DNA of 64,000 nt from Paenibacillus solanacearum (GCF_910593845.1 NZ_CAJVAS010000022.1:36141-100140); one strand, 5' to 3'; shown: positions 1 to 9,078, counted from the stretch's first letter. The notes: generated from the sequence alone by a model not told the origin. Made by a program: numbers and translations.

Positions 1-732
1 CGTAGCAAGCCCCTGCTTGTAAGTGAGAAACAGGCTCTTGCGCGCGATATCCGGCAGCCCGCTGCCTGACTGCGGCTTCTTTTTCCCGGCGAGCATGCCA
101 AGGATGATGCTGCGGTGCTCCTCCTCCAATTGTTTGAATTGCGGGAATGTCGCCTGCAGACTAAGATACTGCGTATCCCCGGCATAAATGCCGGCCAGCA
201 AAGGCTCGGTGATATGATCCAGAACTTCTCTGCCCAGCCGCCTCCTGATAAAATCGCCCAACGATTCATCGCTCGTATGCTGCCGCTTCGGCAAAACCAG
301 ATCCAAGGCAGCGCGAATTTTCCCGGCCGGGGAAATTAATCCCGTTCGGATAAACGGGGATACTTGCGTCGGGATCCCGAGCACGAGTCCGAGCGGCATG
401 GGGTGAAGCTTGTTTTTGTGCAAAATGAAATTCGCTTTCGCTTGCGGATTCGTGGCCGTCAGTTCATCCTCAAGTCCCAGCTCCTTCGTTAGCGCGATGA
501 TCGGCAGTTTTCGCGCCAGAAACGAATCGGGACCTTGCTCGATAATAAAGCCGTCGCGGCGAAGGGTTTGTATTTTCCCGCCGAATCGGTCATTTTTTTC
601 AACCAGCGTGATGTCCATCGGAACTTGCAGTTCTTCCATCCGCTTGCTCAAATAGAAGGCAGCGCTCAGCCCGGTAATCCCGCCGCCTACAATAACGACG
701 TTCTTCCGTTTGCATTCCATACGTACACTCAT
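1..732 (-). CDS. hemY: Protoporphyrinogen/coproporphyrinogen oxidase HemY, N-terminal 244 residues (runs off the window)
   Basis: FAD-dependent oxidase of late heme synthesis; in Bacillota HemY usually oxidises coproporphyrinogen III. The N-terminus has the dinucleotide-binding motif VVIVGGGITGL, then the HemY-typical stretch DRFGGKIQT and EQGPDSFLA around residues 55-75. The reading frame is open to base 1, so the C-terminal half lies outside the window. A second ATG at 720 is possible: the GAGGGG stretch sits directly against the ATG at 732 but 12 nt from the one at 720. It is the last visible gene of a minus-strand set (radical SAM, membrane protein, hemY) that begins with an Fnr-type promoter near 3273, which suggests heme supply for anaerobic respiration. 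Confidence 0.9.
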   Translation of the reverse strand, partial: MSVRMECKRKNVVIVGGGITGLSAAFYLSKRMEELQVPMDITLVEKNDRFGGKIQTLRRDGFIIEQGPDSFLARKLPIIALTKELGLEDELTATNPQAKANFILHKNKLHPMPLGLVLGIPTQVSPFIRTGLISPAGKIRAALDLVLPKRQHTSDESLGDFIRRRLGREVLDHITEPLLAGIYAGDTQYLSLQATFPQFKQLEEEHRSIILGMLAGKKKPQSGSGLPDIARKSLFLTYKQGLAT

Positions 733-765
733 CCCCTCTGCGGCAAAATCAACACCGATGACAAT

Positions 766-2034
766 TCATAACGTCTTTGTTCGGCTGCAATTCTCATGGC
801 TTGCGCCGGCGCCGGCGGTCCCTTTCACTGAAATCATGATTACCCCTGCAGCCATGCCGATGCTTGCTGCGCATAGCCCTATCCCCTGGGACGCAAGCCC
901 GCTCGTATGCATCCACTCGAACAAGCCTTGCATAAAGAGCAGCAGCTCGTTGAGCATGAAGCCGCCCAAGAAAAGCGCATAGCCTGCACGCTGTACTTTT
1001 CCTCTGTCGTCCAGCCACCCGAGCTGAAGAAAGAAGGATAAGCATAACATGCTGACAAACCCCAGCAGAACCAGATGCAAATACCCGATGACGATGCTGC
1101 GTGATTCAAAGATCCATGCGGTTAATCCCGGTACGACCGCTCCGACCTCCATCGAAGCCTTCAGCAACAGCGCGGCGAAAGCGAGGTGAAAGTTGATGCT
1201 GCCCCATCCTCTGAACAGGCTGGCAAAGGAGGCACGAAGCCGATTGAGGATTGCCAGCAGCAGGACGATCGCAGCCCATTGAAGCACGGCGCCGATTCCG
1301 GCCGCTGCGTACCATACAGGGTCGGTCTTGATCCATAACACCGATACGAGAAAGGATGGCGGCAAAGACCAAACGTACATTCGGTAGAACAGCTTCACCA
1401 CTCTTTCCGGGTAGCGGACGTTACGGGTTTCCAGAATCCGCAATAATACGGCAAGCAGCCCGAGCGTAAACCATCCGTTGTATTGAAAATGCAGATAAAA
1501 GTAAATAGCGGCGTCCGCCCCGTCCGTTCCGCTCAGATGATTCGCGCTCAGCACGGCGAGCATCCACGGTCCGATGGAGGATACGGCCAAACAAACGAGA
1601 CTTCCTTTTACGAACATGTAAGAAAGTGGACTGCGCGCGTTCCCGCCGGCTTGCCTCCGCAGTGACTTCCAGACGAATATAGCAAACCCATACGAGAGCA
1701 CAATGTGAAGCGTCGAGAATCCGATCGAAAAGATCGCATACCCTTGCAGCGAGAAGGAAACGAACATGCCTGCAATCGCCAGTTGGGTCAAAGCAAAAAG
1801 AACTTTCAGCTGTACGCTGTTTCTTGCCGTATCGTGCAGAAAATGAACCATGAACAATACAAACAAAGCCATATACACCCACCCCAGAAAAGCCAAATGG
1901 GAGTGGGCGTGCACCAGATGGCCGTAAACGATCCCCTCCGGAAGCGGCACATACGCCGCGCTTCTCATCACAACGCCGGTGACAGCGGTAACGGCAAAAT
2001 AAAACATGGTGAGTCGGACCCAGCTATTGTGCAT
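766..2034 (-). CDS. Polytopic membrane protein, NnrS / heme-copper-oxidase subunit I-like (422 aa)
   Basis: About twelve hydrophobic segments with histidines inside membrane helices (VHAHSHLAFLGW near residue 45, LHIVLSYG near 110, YLHFQYNGW near 180, GYLHLVLLGF near 320). This pattern resembles NnrS and cbb3-subunit-I-like proteins, which bind heme or copper in the membrane and are linked to NO metabolism. It is related in style to the protein at 14407-15639. AGGAGG lies 10 nt before the ATG. It sits 61 nt after the radical SAM gene and just upstream of hemY, so co-transcription is likely. The exact function is not known to me. Confidence 0.7.
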   Translation of the reverse strand: MHNSWVRLTMFYFAVTAVTGVVMRSAAYVPLPEGIVYGHLVHAHSHLAFLGWVYMALFVLFMVHFLHDTARNSVQLKVLFALTQLAIAGMFVSFSLQGYAIFSIGFSTLHIVLSYGFAIFVWKSLRRQAGGNARSPLSYMFVKGSLVCLAVSSIGPWMLAVLSANHLSGTDGADAAIYFYLHFQYNGWFTLGLLAVLLRILETRNVRYPERVVKLFYRMYVWSLPPSFLVSVLWIKTDPVWYAAAGIGAVLQWAAIVLLLAILNRLRASFASLFRGWGSINFHLAFAALLLKASMEVGAVVPGLTAWIFESRSIVIGYLHLVLLGFVSMLCLSFFLQLGWLDDRGKVQRAGYALFLGGFMLNELLLFMQGLFEWMHTSGLASQGIGLCAASIGMAAGVIMISVKGTAGAGASHENCSRTKTL

Positions 2035-2095
2035 GACCTGTCATCCTCCTGTAATGGCATCGTCTCACCTGCCGTTCACCGCCATCGAAGCGCGG

Positions 2096-3211
2096 TCACG
2101 CTTGCGACGGTAGAGACGGATAAGGCGCCCCGCCTGTCGGTATATAGGCGCAGCAAGGATCGCTTGCCAAATAATCGCCGGTCATCGCATAGGCTCTGGC
2201 TCTCGATCCGCCGCACAGCTCCTTGAATTCGCAAATCCCGCATTTTCCTTGCAGCAGCGACTTGTCGCGCAGCTGTCTCATGACCGGCGCGTTGCGGTAA
2301 ATATCCGCAAGCGGCTGCTGCCTGACATTGCCGCAGGCGACGGGTAGGAAGCCGCTCGGATACACCTCGCCGATATGGCTAATGAACACGAAGCCGTCGC
2401 CGTCATTAACGCCCTTGTGCGCGCGGCCGAGCAAATCGGCTCTTTTCCCCTCCGCAATGGCCTGATCCCCTCCCAAGCGCCGTTTCTCCTGCAAGAATAC
2501 TCTCCGGTAGTGCGGCGCCTCCGTCGCTTTCACGCCGTATGGCATCGTTTGCTGCACAAGGCACAGCCATTTCATGACGTCTTCATGCTGCTGCGGGGTA
2601 ATCATGTCCTTCTCGTTAGCCCTCCCCGTCGGTACAAGGAAAAACACGCTCCAGAGCACCGCTCCCATCTCCTTGACCTTATCCGCAATCGCCTGGAGGT
2701 CGTGAAGATTGTAGTTCGATACGGTCGTATTCACCTGGATGGGGATTTGCAGCTCCTTCAAATATTCGATTCCTCTCATCGTGAGATCGTACGATCCCTT
2801 CGTTCCCCGAAAGTGATCGTGAATCTCCGCGCAAGACCCGTCCAGACTGAACGCCCAGCGTGACAGTCCAACCTCCTTCGCCTTTCGAATCGCCTCCCGG
2901 GTTACCTTCGGCGTAGCGCTGGGCGTCATGGCGACGGACAGCTTCTTCTCCTCGACAGCATACTTGGCAAGCTCGAACAAATTCGGCCGCAGCAGCGGGT
3001 CTCCGCCTGTAAATACGAAGAGCGGATGCTCCATCTCGGCAATCTCATCGATGAGTCGCTTCCCTTCCTCGAACGTCAACTGCCGGGGGTCCGCCTTATA
3101 CTGAGCCTCCGCCCGGCAGTGCAGACATTTCAAGGCGCAAGCCCGGGTGACTTCCCAGATCACAATGAATGGATTCTCGTTATAATCTCTTTCCTTCTTC
3201 AACGGCAGCAT
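2096..3211 (-). CDS. Radical SAM/SPASM protein of the NirJ/AhbD heme-modifying type (371 aa)
   Basis: The radical SAM motif CxxxCxxC is seen as CALKCLHC about 25 residues in, followed by the FVFTGGDPLLRP motif. A C-terminal SPASM-like region has several cysteines (CGNV, CGICEFKELCGG, DPCC) for auxiliary Fe-S clusters. Relatives act in heme d1 (NirJ) and siroheme-dependent heme b (AhbD) synthesis; the heme role here is inferred from similarity and the adjacent hemY. The ATG at 3211 was chosen because GGAAGG is 10 nt upstream; an ATG at 3220 abuts the Shine-Dalgarno. It is the first gene after a perfect Fnr box. Confidence 0.8.
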   Translation of the reverse strand: MLPLKKERDYNENPFIVIWEVTRACALKCLHCRAEAQYKADPRQLTFEEGKRLIDEIAEMEHPLFVFTGGDPLLRPNLFELAKYAVEEKKLSVAMTPSATPKVTREAIRKAKEVGLSRWAFSLDGSCAEIHDHFRGTKGSYDLTMRGIEYLKELQIPIQVNTTVSNYNLHDLQAIADKVKEMGAVLWSVFFLVPTGRANEKDMITPQQHEDVMKWLCLVQQTMPYGVKATEAPHYRRVFLQEKRRLGGDQAIAEGKRADLLGRAHKGVNDGDGFVFISHIGEVYPSGFLPVACGNVRQQPLADIYRNAPVMRQLRDKSLLQGKCGICEFKELCGGSRARAYAMTGDYLASDPCCAYIPTGGAPYPSLPSQA

Positions 3212-3245
3212 AGGCTCCATCCCTTCCGTTATACCAGCTAAGCTT

Positions 3246-3288
3246 ATCCTACCTCGGAATGAGCCGGCCTACTGTGAGGGGGCTCACA
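3246..3288 (-). promoter_or_regulatory. Fnr-dependent promoter of the radical SAM-hemY operon
   Basis: TGTGAGGGGGCTCACA at 3273-3288 is a perfect TGTGA-N6-TCACA, the B. subtilis Fnr consensus. A -10 hexamer TAGGAT at 3246-3251 lies 21 nt downstream on the minus strand, putting the box at about -41.5 (class II activation). Confidence 0.8.
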
Positions 3289-3452
3289 TGGACCATATTC
3301 TTTCGCTCGTTGTTCACCGGAATTTCAAATGGATGGCGGCACACCGGGAAACGGTCAGGTACTTAGCCCATGCCGTTGGGTTCGGAAAAAAACAACCCCA
3401 ACGGCATCTTGGCTCAGCCGTCAGGGTTATCGGGGGTAGGCGTGATTCCGTT

Positions 3453-3740
3453 TCAAAGAAAGCGCAGCCTGTAGTTCAGCTTGGCCATGTCATCTTGGGA
3501 CACGAAGACTGTCTCGCCGCCCGATGACTCCAGCCGCGTTCTTTCGTCGTCAAACACGGGAATCGCAAAAAATTGAATGTCGTTAAAGTAAAATTGCACA
3601 TGCGTCTTTTCTTCGTTCATCCGGACATGATGCAGCGAACGGGTCGTCGGGGGAGCTTGGGGATCGCTCCCGGCTCGGTCTTCGATAACAATTTCTACCG
3701 TCTTGCCGTTATACATTTGCAGCCGCGATTCCCAGCTCAT
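3453..3740 (-). CDS. Hypothetical protein (95 aa), last gene of the nitrate reductase operon
   Basis: Soluble, mixed charge, no recognised domain. GGGGAG precedes the ATG by 4-5 nt. Its start overlaps the end of the preceding 118-aa gene by 32 nt, so it is translationally coupled to the nitrate operon. I do not recognise the family; its position after NarK-PAS suggests an accessory role, which is inference only. Confidence 0.55.
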   Translation of the reverse strand: MSWESRLQMYNGKTVEIVIEDRAGSDPQAPPTTRSLHHVRMNEEKTHVQFYFNDIQFFAIPVFDDERTRLESSGGETVFVSQDDMAKLNYRLRFL

Positions 3741-4065
3741 GCTTCTCCCCTCTTCTCTTCAACCGGCACGGGCCGGCGTCTTCCTTCAGGATGACCTGAA
3801 TGCGGTAGCCGTTCAGCCAGTCAAGGCTGTCCAGCGGCATATGCTTCTCCAGATGGGAGATCACATCCTGCTCTGTCGTCCACGCAGACAACCCGCTCAC
3901 CTGGGCAACGGCGATCTCCAGTCCATCGTCTTGTTTCCGCTCTACCGTAATAGCAGCTTGCGAGGAGAATAGCGCGCCCAGCTGGGCTTCCAGTTCGGGA
4001 AACGGCGCCCCGGCATCCGTATGCGGCTTGATGAAGCACAGATCGACGAAATATTCGCTAGCCAT
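3709..4065 (-). CDS. Hypothetical protein (118 aa) between narK-PAS and the 95-aa gene
   Basis: Soluble protein with one cysteine and no domain I recognise. The start overlaps the 3' end of the narK-PAS gene by 8 nt and its own end overlaps the next gene, so the three are read as one coupled unit. A GGGG-rich stretch about 10 nt upstream serves as ribosome site. Function unknown. Confidence 0.55.
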   Translation of the reverse strand: MASEYFVDLCFIKPHTDAGAPFPELEAQLGALFSSQAAITVERKQDDGLEIAVAQVSGLSAWTTEQDVISHLEKHMPLDSLDWLNGYRIQVILKEDAGPCRLKRRGEKHELGIAAANV

Positions 4066-5581
4066 TCGTCCCGTCCCCCTTGTGCTGCTGCTGATGCGTC
4101 ATGTCGCTGAACATCCCGGAATAATACACGACATCGCCGGCATCGTTTTTCACCGCGCTGATTGTGAGCCATTCCAAATAAATTTCCCCGTTTTTTTTGC
4201 GGTTCCAGATATAGCCCTGCCAAAATCCGCGGCTACGCAGGTTTTCCCACATTTGATCGTAAAACGATTTATTTTGCTTGCCTGATTTCAATAGATTCGC
4301 CGTTTTGCCGACCGCTTCTTCCGAAGTATAGCCGGTCAAACGGGTGAAAGAAGCGTTCACGGACTGAATGATCCCTTTCACATCCGTAATCATGATGCCC
4401 TCAACGGTATTCTCGACAATGTTTGTCGCCAGCGCCAACCGGTCCTGATAAAGCATCCAGACGACGAGAATCAAGCAGGCGAGCGCAATTTGCGACAGCG
4501 CCATAAACCCGATCGCATAATGCCCGGTCAAATTGAAGAGCAGCGTCAAAATCAGCGGCGGGAAAAAACCGCCTAATCCGCCCATCGCCGAAATCATGCC
4601 GTTGGCAATCCCGGCTTGCTTGGAGAAGTACAGCGGAACCAGCTTGAATATCGTTCCGTTGCCTGTCCCAGCGCAGAAGGCGACGGTCAAACAACCGATC
4701 GTATACAACTGCATTGATGGAGCGAACGAGAGTAATATGGCCGCTACCGTCAGTCCGGCGAATACGAACATCAAAATCTTGAACGGATTAAAGCGGTCGC
4801 CGAGCCATCCCCCTACCGGTCTCATCGCCGTAGCGAGCACGATAAATCCGGCGGTACGCATCCCCGCATCGACCTTGTCCAGATGAAAATGGCTGACCAG
4901 AAAGTTCGGCAAATAGACGGTAAATGCGACAAACGAGCCGAACGTCAGGAAATAAAACAGGCAAAGGAACCACAGCTTCTCACTGCGCGAGACGATTTTG
5001 ATCTGTTCCAGAAGCGGCGTTCTGACCGAAACTTCTTTACGGTCGCCCAGCATGAAGTTCAATCCCGCCAGCACTATCAAAATCACGCTGTACAGCATCA
5101 CGGTTCGGGACCATCCAAGGTAGCTGGCCGCTACAGGCGCTCCAAAGGCGGAGATGGCCGTACCCAAGTTCCCGATCCCGTAGATCCCGTTGACGAAGCC
5201 GTGACGCTCCTTCGGATAATACTTGGGCAGCGAAGTGACGCCGACCGAGAAGATGGCGCCGCCGATCCCGAGGAAGAAGCCGCCGATGATCAGATCCGCG
5301 AACGAGTCCGCCCGGCTGATCCAGAAGACGGGCGCCAGCAGCAGCACGAAGCTGATCATGAACAGCTTGCGGGCGCCGTAGCGGTTCGTCCAATAGCCTA
5401 TGGGAACACGCATTACCGACCCGAACAATACCGGTATCGCGGTAACCCATGCGAGCTGCGATGGCGTTAGCTGAATATCTTCTTTAATGAACGGCATAAG
5501 CGAAGACAAAATCACCCATACCATAAAGCCCAGTACAAGGCTTACGGTTTGAAGAGGAAGCTGCATTTTTTTCACATTCAT
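4058..5581 (-). CDS. narK: NarK-type nitrate/nitrite MFS transporter fused to a C-terminal PAS domain (507 aa)
   Basis: Residues 1 to about 390 are a 12-helix MFS transporter of the NarK/NasA family. Signature glycine-rich stretches are GIGGAIFSVGVTSLPKYYP (near 105) and NGMISAMGGLGGFFPP (near 335), the nitrate-porter motifs. Residues from about 395 to 500 form a PAS/PAC domain (NIVENTVEGIMITDVKG, FTRLTGYTSEEAVGK, RKKNGEIYLEWL, YYSGMFSDMT). Known NarK proteins end after the last helix, so the fusion is unusual and might couple transport to a redox or ligand signal. The start overlaps the preceding gene's stop (ATGA). It lies in the nitrate reductase operon. Confidence 0.9.
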   Translation of the reverse strand: MNVKKMQLPLQTVSLVLGFMVWVILSSLMPFIKEDIQLTPSQLAWVTAIPVLFGSVMRVPIGYWTNRYGARKLFMISFVLLLAPVFWISRADSFADLIIGGFFLGIGGAIFSVGVTSLPKYYPKERHGFVNGIYGIGNLGTAISAFGAPVAASYLGWSRTVMLYSVILIVLAGLNFMLGDRKEVSVRTPLLEQIKIVSRSEKLWFLCLFYFLTFGSFVAFTVYLPNFLVSHFHLDKVDAGMRTAGFIVLATAMRPVGGWLGDRFNPFKILMFVFAGLTVAAILLSFAPSMQLYTIGCLTVAFCAGTGNGTIFKLVPLYFSKQAGIANGMISAMGGLGGFFPPLILTLLFNLTGHYAIGFMALSQIALACLILVVWMLYQDRLALATNIVENTVEGIMITDVKGIIQSVNASFTRLTGYTSEEAVGKTANLLKSGKQNKSFYDQMWENLRSRGFWQGYIWNRKKNGEIYLEWLTISAVKNDAGDVVYYSGMFSDMTHQQQHKGDGTNG

Positions 5582-5766
5582 TTCACATCACGCTCCCGGC
5601 GATAAATCCATAGGGCAATAGGAAACAGCAGCAGGTTCAGCGCGGCAAACAGGATCACATTCCCGTACTTGTCATAGAAGAACGCATTCACCGTCTGCTG
5701 CGTACAAACGATATTGAGGAACAGAACGACACAGAGCAGTATGATGCCGCGCGAACTACGTGTCAT
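5578..5766 (-). CDS. Small two-helix membrane protein (62 aa)
   Basis: Two hydrophobic segments (residues 8-28 and 37-55) separated by a short polar loop, ending in a basic tail. It overlaps the Rieske gene's end by 11 nt and the narK-PAS start by 4 nt, so it is certainly part of the operon if translated. No family recognised; it could be a small subunit or assembly helper of the membrane-bound reductase. Confidence 0.6.
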   Translation of the reverse strand: MTRSSRGIILLCVVLFLNIVCTQQTVNAFFYDKYGNVILFAALNLLLFPIALWIYRRERDVK

Positions 5767-6292
5767 AGCGCTTCACTCCCGTTGCAAATATCGCGCCCTG
5801 TTCCTGCTTCAGCACAATCTCGGGCAGCGGCCGTCTCGGCGGGCCGGCTGTCGGGGCACCTGTCTTGACATCAAAGACGCCATGATGACAAGGACACAGC
5901 ATCTCGCCCTGTTCTTTGCTCCAGTACACGGGACATTTCAAGTGGGTACAAGCGTTCTGATACGCTTTATACTCGTTCTCCCCAAGCCGGATCAGCAAGG
6001 CCGAATCATGCTCGCCCGGATAGGCGAACTCGATCGCATCGCCCACTTTCACCGCGCTTATGTCGGCAACTTTCGCAGCCTCGTATTGTTTGCTGCGGAG
6101 TCCGGTCAGTTCTCGGGCCGCGATCGTTCCCCAGGGCAAGGTCGAGACGGCGAATACGCCGGCGGCGCCTACCATGAGCTTCATAAAGCTGCGGCGGTCA
6201 AGACTGCGCTCATTTTGTTTGTGTATATTATGCGTATAGTTGTCTTCGTCAAAAGGAACCCGGTTATTGTTTTTCTTTTGTTGTTCATCCAT
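5756..6292 (-). CDS. Rieske [2Fe-2S] protein with Tat signal (178 aa)
   Basis: A twin-arginine signal (DRRSFMKLMVGAAG, near residue 32) precedes one hydrophobic segment, so the protein is exported folded and anchored outside. The Rieske motifs CTHLKCPV and CPCHHGVFD (about residues 113-140) carry the two Cys and two His ligands. Such proteins take electrons from quinol in bc-type complexes. It sits between the 4Fe-4S protein and the NarK-PAS transporter, suggesting an electron path linked to the nitrate reductase; a similar Rieske/cytochrome b pairing is known in haloarchaeal respiratory nitrate reductases. Confidence 0.88.
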   Translation of the reverse strand: MDEQQKKNNNRVPFDEDNYTHNIHKQNERSLDRRSFMKLMVGAAGVFAVSTLPWGTIAARELTGLRSKQYEAAKVADISAVKVGDAIEFAYPGEHDSALLIRLGENEYKAYQNACTHLKCPVYWSKEQGEMLCPCHHGVFDVKTGAPTAGPPRRPLPEIVLKQEQGAIFATGVKRYDT

Positions 6293-6320
6293 CGGGAGTC
6301 ACCCCTGTTCGTTTAGTGGC

Positions 6321-6884
6321 TTAAAACAATTTTTGCTTCCCTTGTAGAATACCCGGCAAACTGATTTTTACATTCGTCTCGCCTTCAAGCGGATCGAACG
6401 GTTCGCGGCTGGACATCCATTTCCCCAGCCGATGCTGCTCCTTCTTCGCCTTCAATTCATCCTCGGTTACCCATTGCAGCGTGTTCGTCGGGCATACCGA
6501 TGCGCACATCGGCGGAATGCCTTCTTTGGTGCGGTCGTAGCACAAATCGCATTTATACATTAAATTTTGTTCCTCGTCGAATTTCGGTATGCCGTAAGGA
6601 CAGGCGATTGTACAGTTCTGGCAGCCGATGCATTTCTCCACCAATGCCGAGAGCACGGCGCCTTCCGGCGTAATCTGGATCGCCTGCGCCGGGCAGCTGC
6701 GCGCGCAAGCGGGGTTGACGCAGTGCAGACACATCAGCGGGATCGTTTGACGGCTGACGAGCGGATTCACATCGTATACGTAGTTCCGGTTCCGTTGATC
6801 GTGGCCGCCGCATTGCGTGCAAGCGGCCAGGCAGCTGCGGCAACCAATGCAGTTGTCCATTTCGATGTATAAATATTGTTTCAT
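6321..6884 (-). CDS. 4Fe-4S ferredoxin-type electron transfer subunit, NrfC/DmsB-like (187 aa)
   Basis: Contains four Cys clusters: CIGCRSCLAAC, CVNPACARSCP, CIGCQNCTIACPYG and CDLCYDR...CASVCP, the pattern of four [4Fe-4S] clusters in DmsB/NrfC/PhsB-type subunits. Such subunits pass electrons between a membrane quinol oxidase and a molybdenum catalytic subunit. The ATG at 6884 has AGGAGG 5 nt upstream; the longer frame to 6932 lacks a ribosome site. It lies 19 nt after the catalytic subunit gene. Confidence 0.9.
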   Translation of the reverse strand: MKQYLYIEMDNCIGCRSCLAACTQCGGHDQRNRNYVYDVNPLVSRQTIPLMCLHCVNPACARSCPAQAIQITPEGAVLSALVEKCIGCQNCTIACPYGIPKFDEEQNLMYKCDLCYDRTKEGIPPMCASVCPTNTLQWVTEDELKAKKEQHRLGKWMSSREPFDPLEGETNVKISLPGILQGKQKLF

Positions 6885-6903
6885 TGGTCCCTCCTGCATG
6901 TAT

Positions 6904-9078
6904 TTAGAATGGGGCGCTGCGCGCATTCGCAATTTTCTCGATTTGCGCGGCGCACACTTTAAATTCCGGCATCCGCGACATCGGGTCCAGTGCGGGAATG
7001 GTCAGCAGGTTGATCGATTGATCGTGGCCGAAATGATACGGTACGAACACCGTGTCTTCGCGGATCGCTTCGATCACCTTCACTTTGTAGAACGCTTCTC
7101 CGCGCCGCGAATACAGCCTGACGACCTCGTCATGTTCGATGCCGTATTGCTTGGCCGTCTTCGGATGCACTTCCAAGAACGGCTCAGGGCACATATCCCG
7201 GAGGAACGGAATTCTACGGGTCTGATTGCCGGATAAGTAATGATACACCACGCGTCCCGTCGTCAACCGGAGCGGGTATTCCGCGCACGGCTCCTCTGCC
7301 GGCGGCCGGTAAGGCAGCGCGCATAATTTGGCTTTCTTGTCGGCATGATAAAACTGTTTGTCGAGGAACATATAAGGGGTTCCCGGATCGGCCTCGTCCT
7401 TGCACGGCCAGAAGACGCCGTTCTGCTTATCGATCTTCTCCCAGGTGGCGCCGTAGTAGTCGGCATAACCGCCCTTGGTCGCCAGTCTGAATTCGTCGGC
7501 GACGTCTTTGGCCGTCTTCAGATGGCGGAAGTACGCTCCGCGCCCCAAGCGCTCGGCCAGCTCCACTGCGATGAGCCAGTCCGGCTTCGATTCGCCAATC
7601 GGCTCCTGCGCTTTATTGATTTTAATAATGCGGCCTTCCAAATTCGTTACCGTTCCTTCATCCTCTGACCAGGTCACGGATGGGAGCACCACATCGGCAA
7701 ATTCGGCCGATTCGGACAGGAAGATGTCGGAGCAAACCATAAAGTCCAGACTTTTCAGCGCATCGCGCACAAAGTTTTGGTTCGGCGCGGAGACCGCCGG
7801 ATTCGAACAGAGCAGATATAATCCGCGAATCGTCTTGTTCGCCATCAGCTCGAACATCTCATAAGCCGATACGCCGGGCTGCGGCATTTCTTCCGGGGTG
7901 ATTCCCCATACTTTACATACCTCTTCAACATGCTTCGGATTCGTAATCTTGCGGTAGCCCGGCAGCAAATCCGACTTCTGCCCGTGCTCGCGGCCGCCCT
8001 GTCCGTTGCCTTGGCCTGTAAATGTCGCGACGCCGGATTTCGGACGTCCGATCTTGCCTGTGACAAGACACAAATTCGTATAGGCCGATACGTTGTCCGC
8101 GCCTTTATGCTGCTGCTCGATGCCGCGGGCGAACATGACGATCGCATTCGGCGCTTTGCCGTATATTTCCGCCGCCCGGATCAGCTTCTCCGGCGAGACG
8201 CCTGTAATTTCACTCGTATATTCCGGCGTGAATGCTTTCACAACCTCGACCATCTCGTCATAACCGCCTGTATGCTCACGCACAAACGCTTCATCCGCGT
8301 AACCATTCTGCACGAGCAGATTCACCATACAGTTGGCCAACGCCAGATCGGTACCGGGACGCAAGTCCAGGTGAACGTCGGCGCGCCTAGCCAGCGGCGT
8401 TTCCCGCGGATCAACAACGATCAAGTAGCCGCCGCGATTTTGCACTTCCCATACGCGAAACATCGAGGTCGGATGACATTCCGCAGTATTGCTGCCTGCA
8501 ATAAACAAGCAGTCCGTTTCATGCACATCCGTCCACGGCAAGGTCGAGCCGCGATCGACGCCGAAGGAGCGAAGGAAGCCGGCTGCGGCGCTCGACATAC
8601 AGAAGCGGCCGTTATAGTCGATGTATCGGGTTTGCAGCGCAACGCGGGCGAATTTTCCGGTCAAATAGCACTTTTCGTTCGTCATCGAAACGCCGCTGAA
8701 CACGGACAGGCTGTCCTTGCCATAATCCGTCTGCAGCTTCTGGAAGTTCCGTACGATCAAGTCGTACGCCTCCTCCCAGCTCGCCTCGCGGAAGCCGTCT
8801 TTCGTGCCCTTGAGCGCTGGATTATCGCGAATGAGCGGGCGAAGAAGCCGGTCGTCGTGATTCGTCTGCTGGTAAGCCGTTACGCCCTTCGGACACATTT
8901 TGCCGAGTGTAACCGGCCAGTCGTAGCGAGGCTCGACGCCGATAATATGATTGGTTGACTTATCTACTCTCAAATTCATTCCGCACTGCATGCCGCAATA
9001 GGAGCAATGCGTCGGAACAAGCGATTCGTTCGGATGATGTTTATTCGCAACGACCTTGAAGAACTTATCCTCTGGCAT
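6904..9078 (-). CDS. Molybdopterin oxidoreductase, NapA/NasC-type nitrate reductase catalytic subunit (724 aa)
   Basis: Binds bis-MGD and an N-terminal [4Fe-4S] cluster (HCSYCGMQCG near residue 22 and KMCPKG near 60). The stretch GRFCMSSAAAG (near 155) matches the Cys molybdenum ligand region of NapA/NasC/NarB nitrate reductases rather than the CH or UH of formate dehydrogenases. There is no twin-arginine signal, so it should be cytoplasmic. The ATG at 9078 has GGAGG 9 nt upstream; the longer frame has none. It overlaps the cytochrome-b-like gene by 14 nt. Neighbours (4Fe-4S, Rieske, membrane subunit, NarK, MobA elsewhere) support nitrate reduction; assimilatory versus respiratory use is open. 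Confidence 0.85.
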   Translation of the reverse strand: MPEDKFFKVVANKHHPNESLVPTHCSYCGMQCGMNLRVDKSTNHIIGVEPRYDWPVTLGKMCPKGVTAYQQTNHDDRLLRPLIRDNPALKGTKDGFREASWEEAYDLIVRNFQKLQTDYGKDSLSVFSGVSMTNEKCYLTGKFARVALQTRYIDYNGRFCMSSAAAGFLRSFGVDRGSTLPWTDVHETDCLFIAGSNTAECHPTSMFRVWEVQNRGGYLIVVDPRETPLARRADVHLDLRPGTDLALANCMVNLLVQNGYADEAFVREHTGGYDEMVEVVKAFTPEYTSEITGVSPEKLIRAAEIYGKAPNAIVMFARGIEQQHKGADNVSAYTNLCLVTGKIGRPKSGVATFTGQGNGQGGREHGQKSDLLPGYRKITNPKHVEEVCKVWGITPEEMPQPGVSAYEMFELMANKTIRGLYLLCSNPAVSAPNQNFVRDALKSLDFMVCSDIFLSESAEFADVVLPSVTWSEDEGTVTNLEGRIIKINKAQEPIGESKPDWLIAVELAERLGRGAYFRHLKTAKDVADEFRLATKGGYADYYGATWEKIDKQNGVFWPCKDEADPGTPYMFLDKQFYHADKKAKLCALPYRPPAEEPCAEYPLRLTTGRVVYHYLSGNQTRRIPFLRDMCPEPFLEVHPKTAKQYGIEHDEVVRLYSRRGEAFYKVKVIEAIREDTVFVPYHFGHDQSINLLTIPALDPMSRMPEFKVCAAQIEKIANARSAPF

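Noticed and set aside
7930..8958. 342-codon plus-strand frame opposite the nitrate reductase gene
   Set aside because: Antisense shadow; composition is not protein-like.
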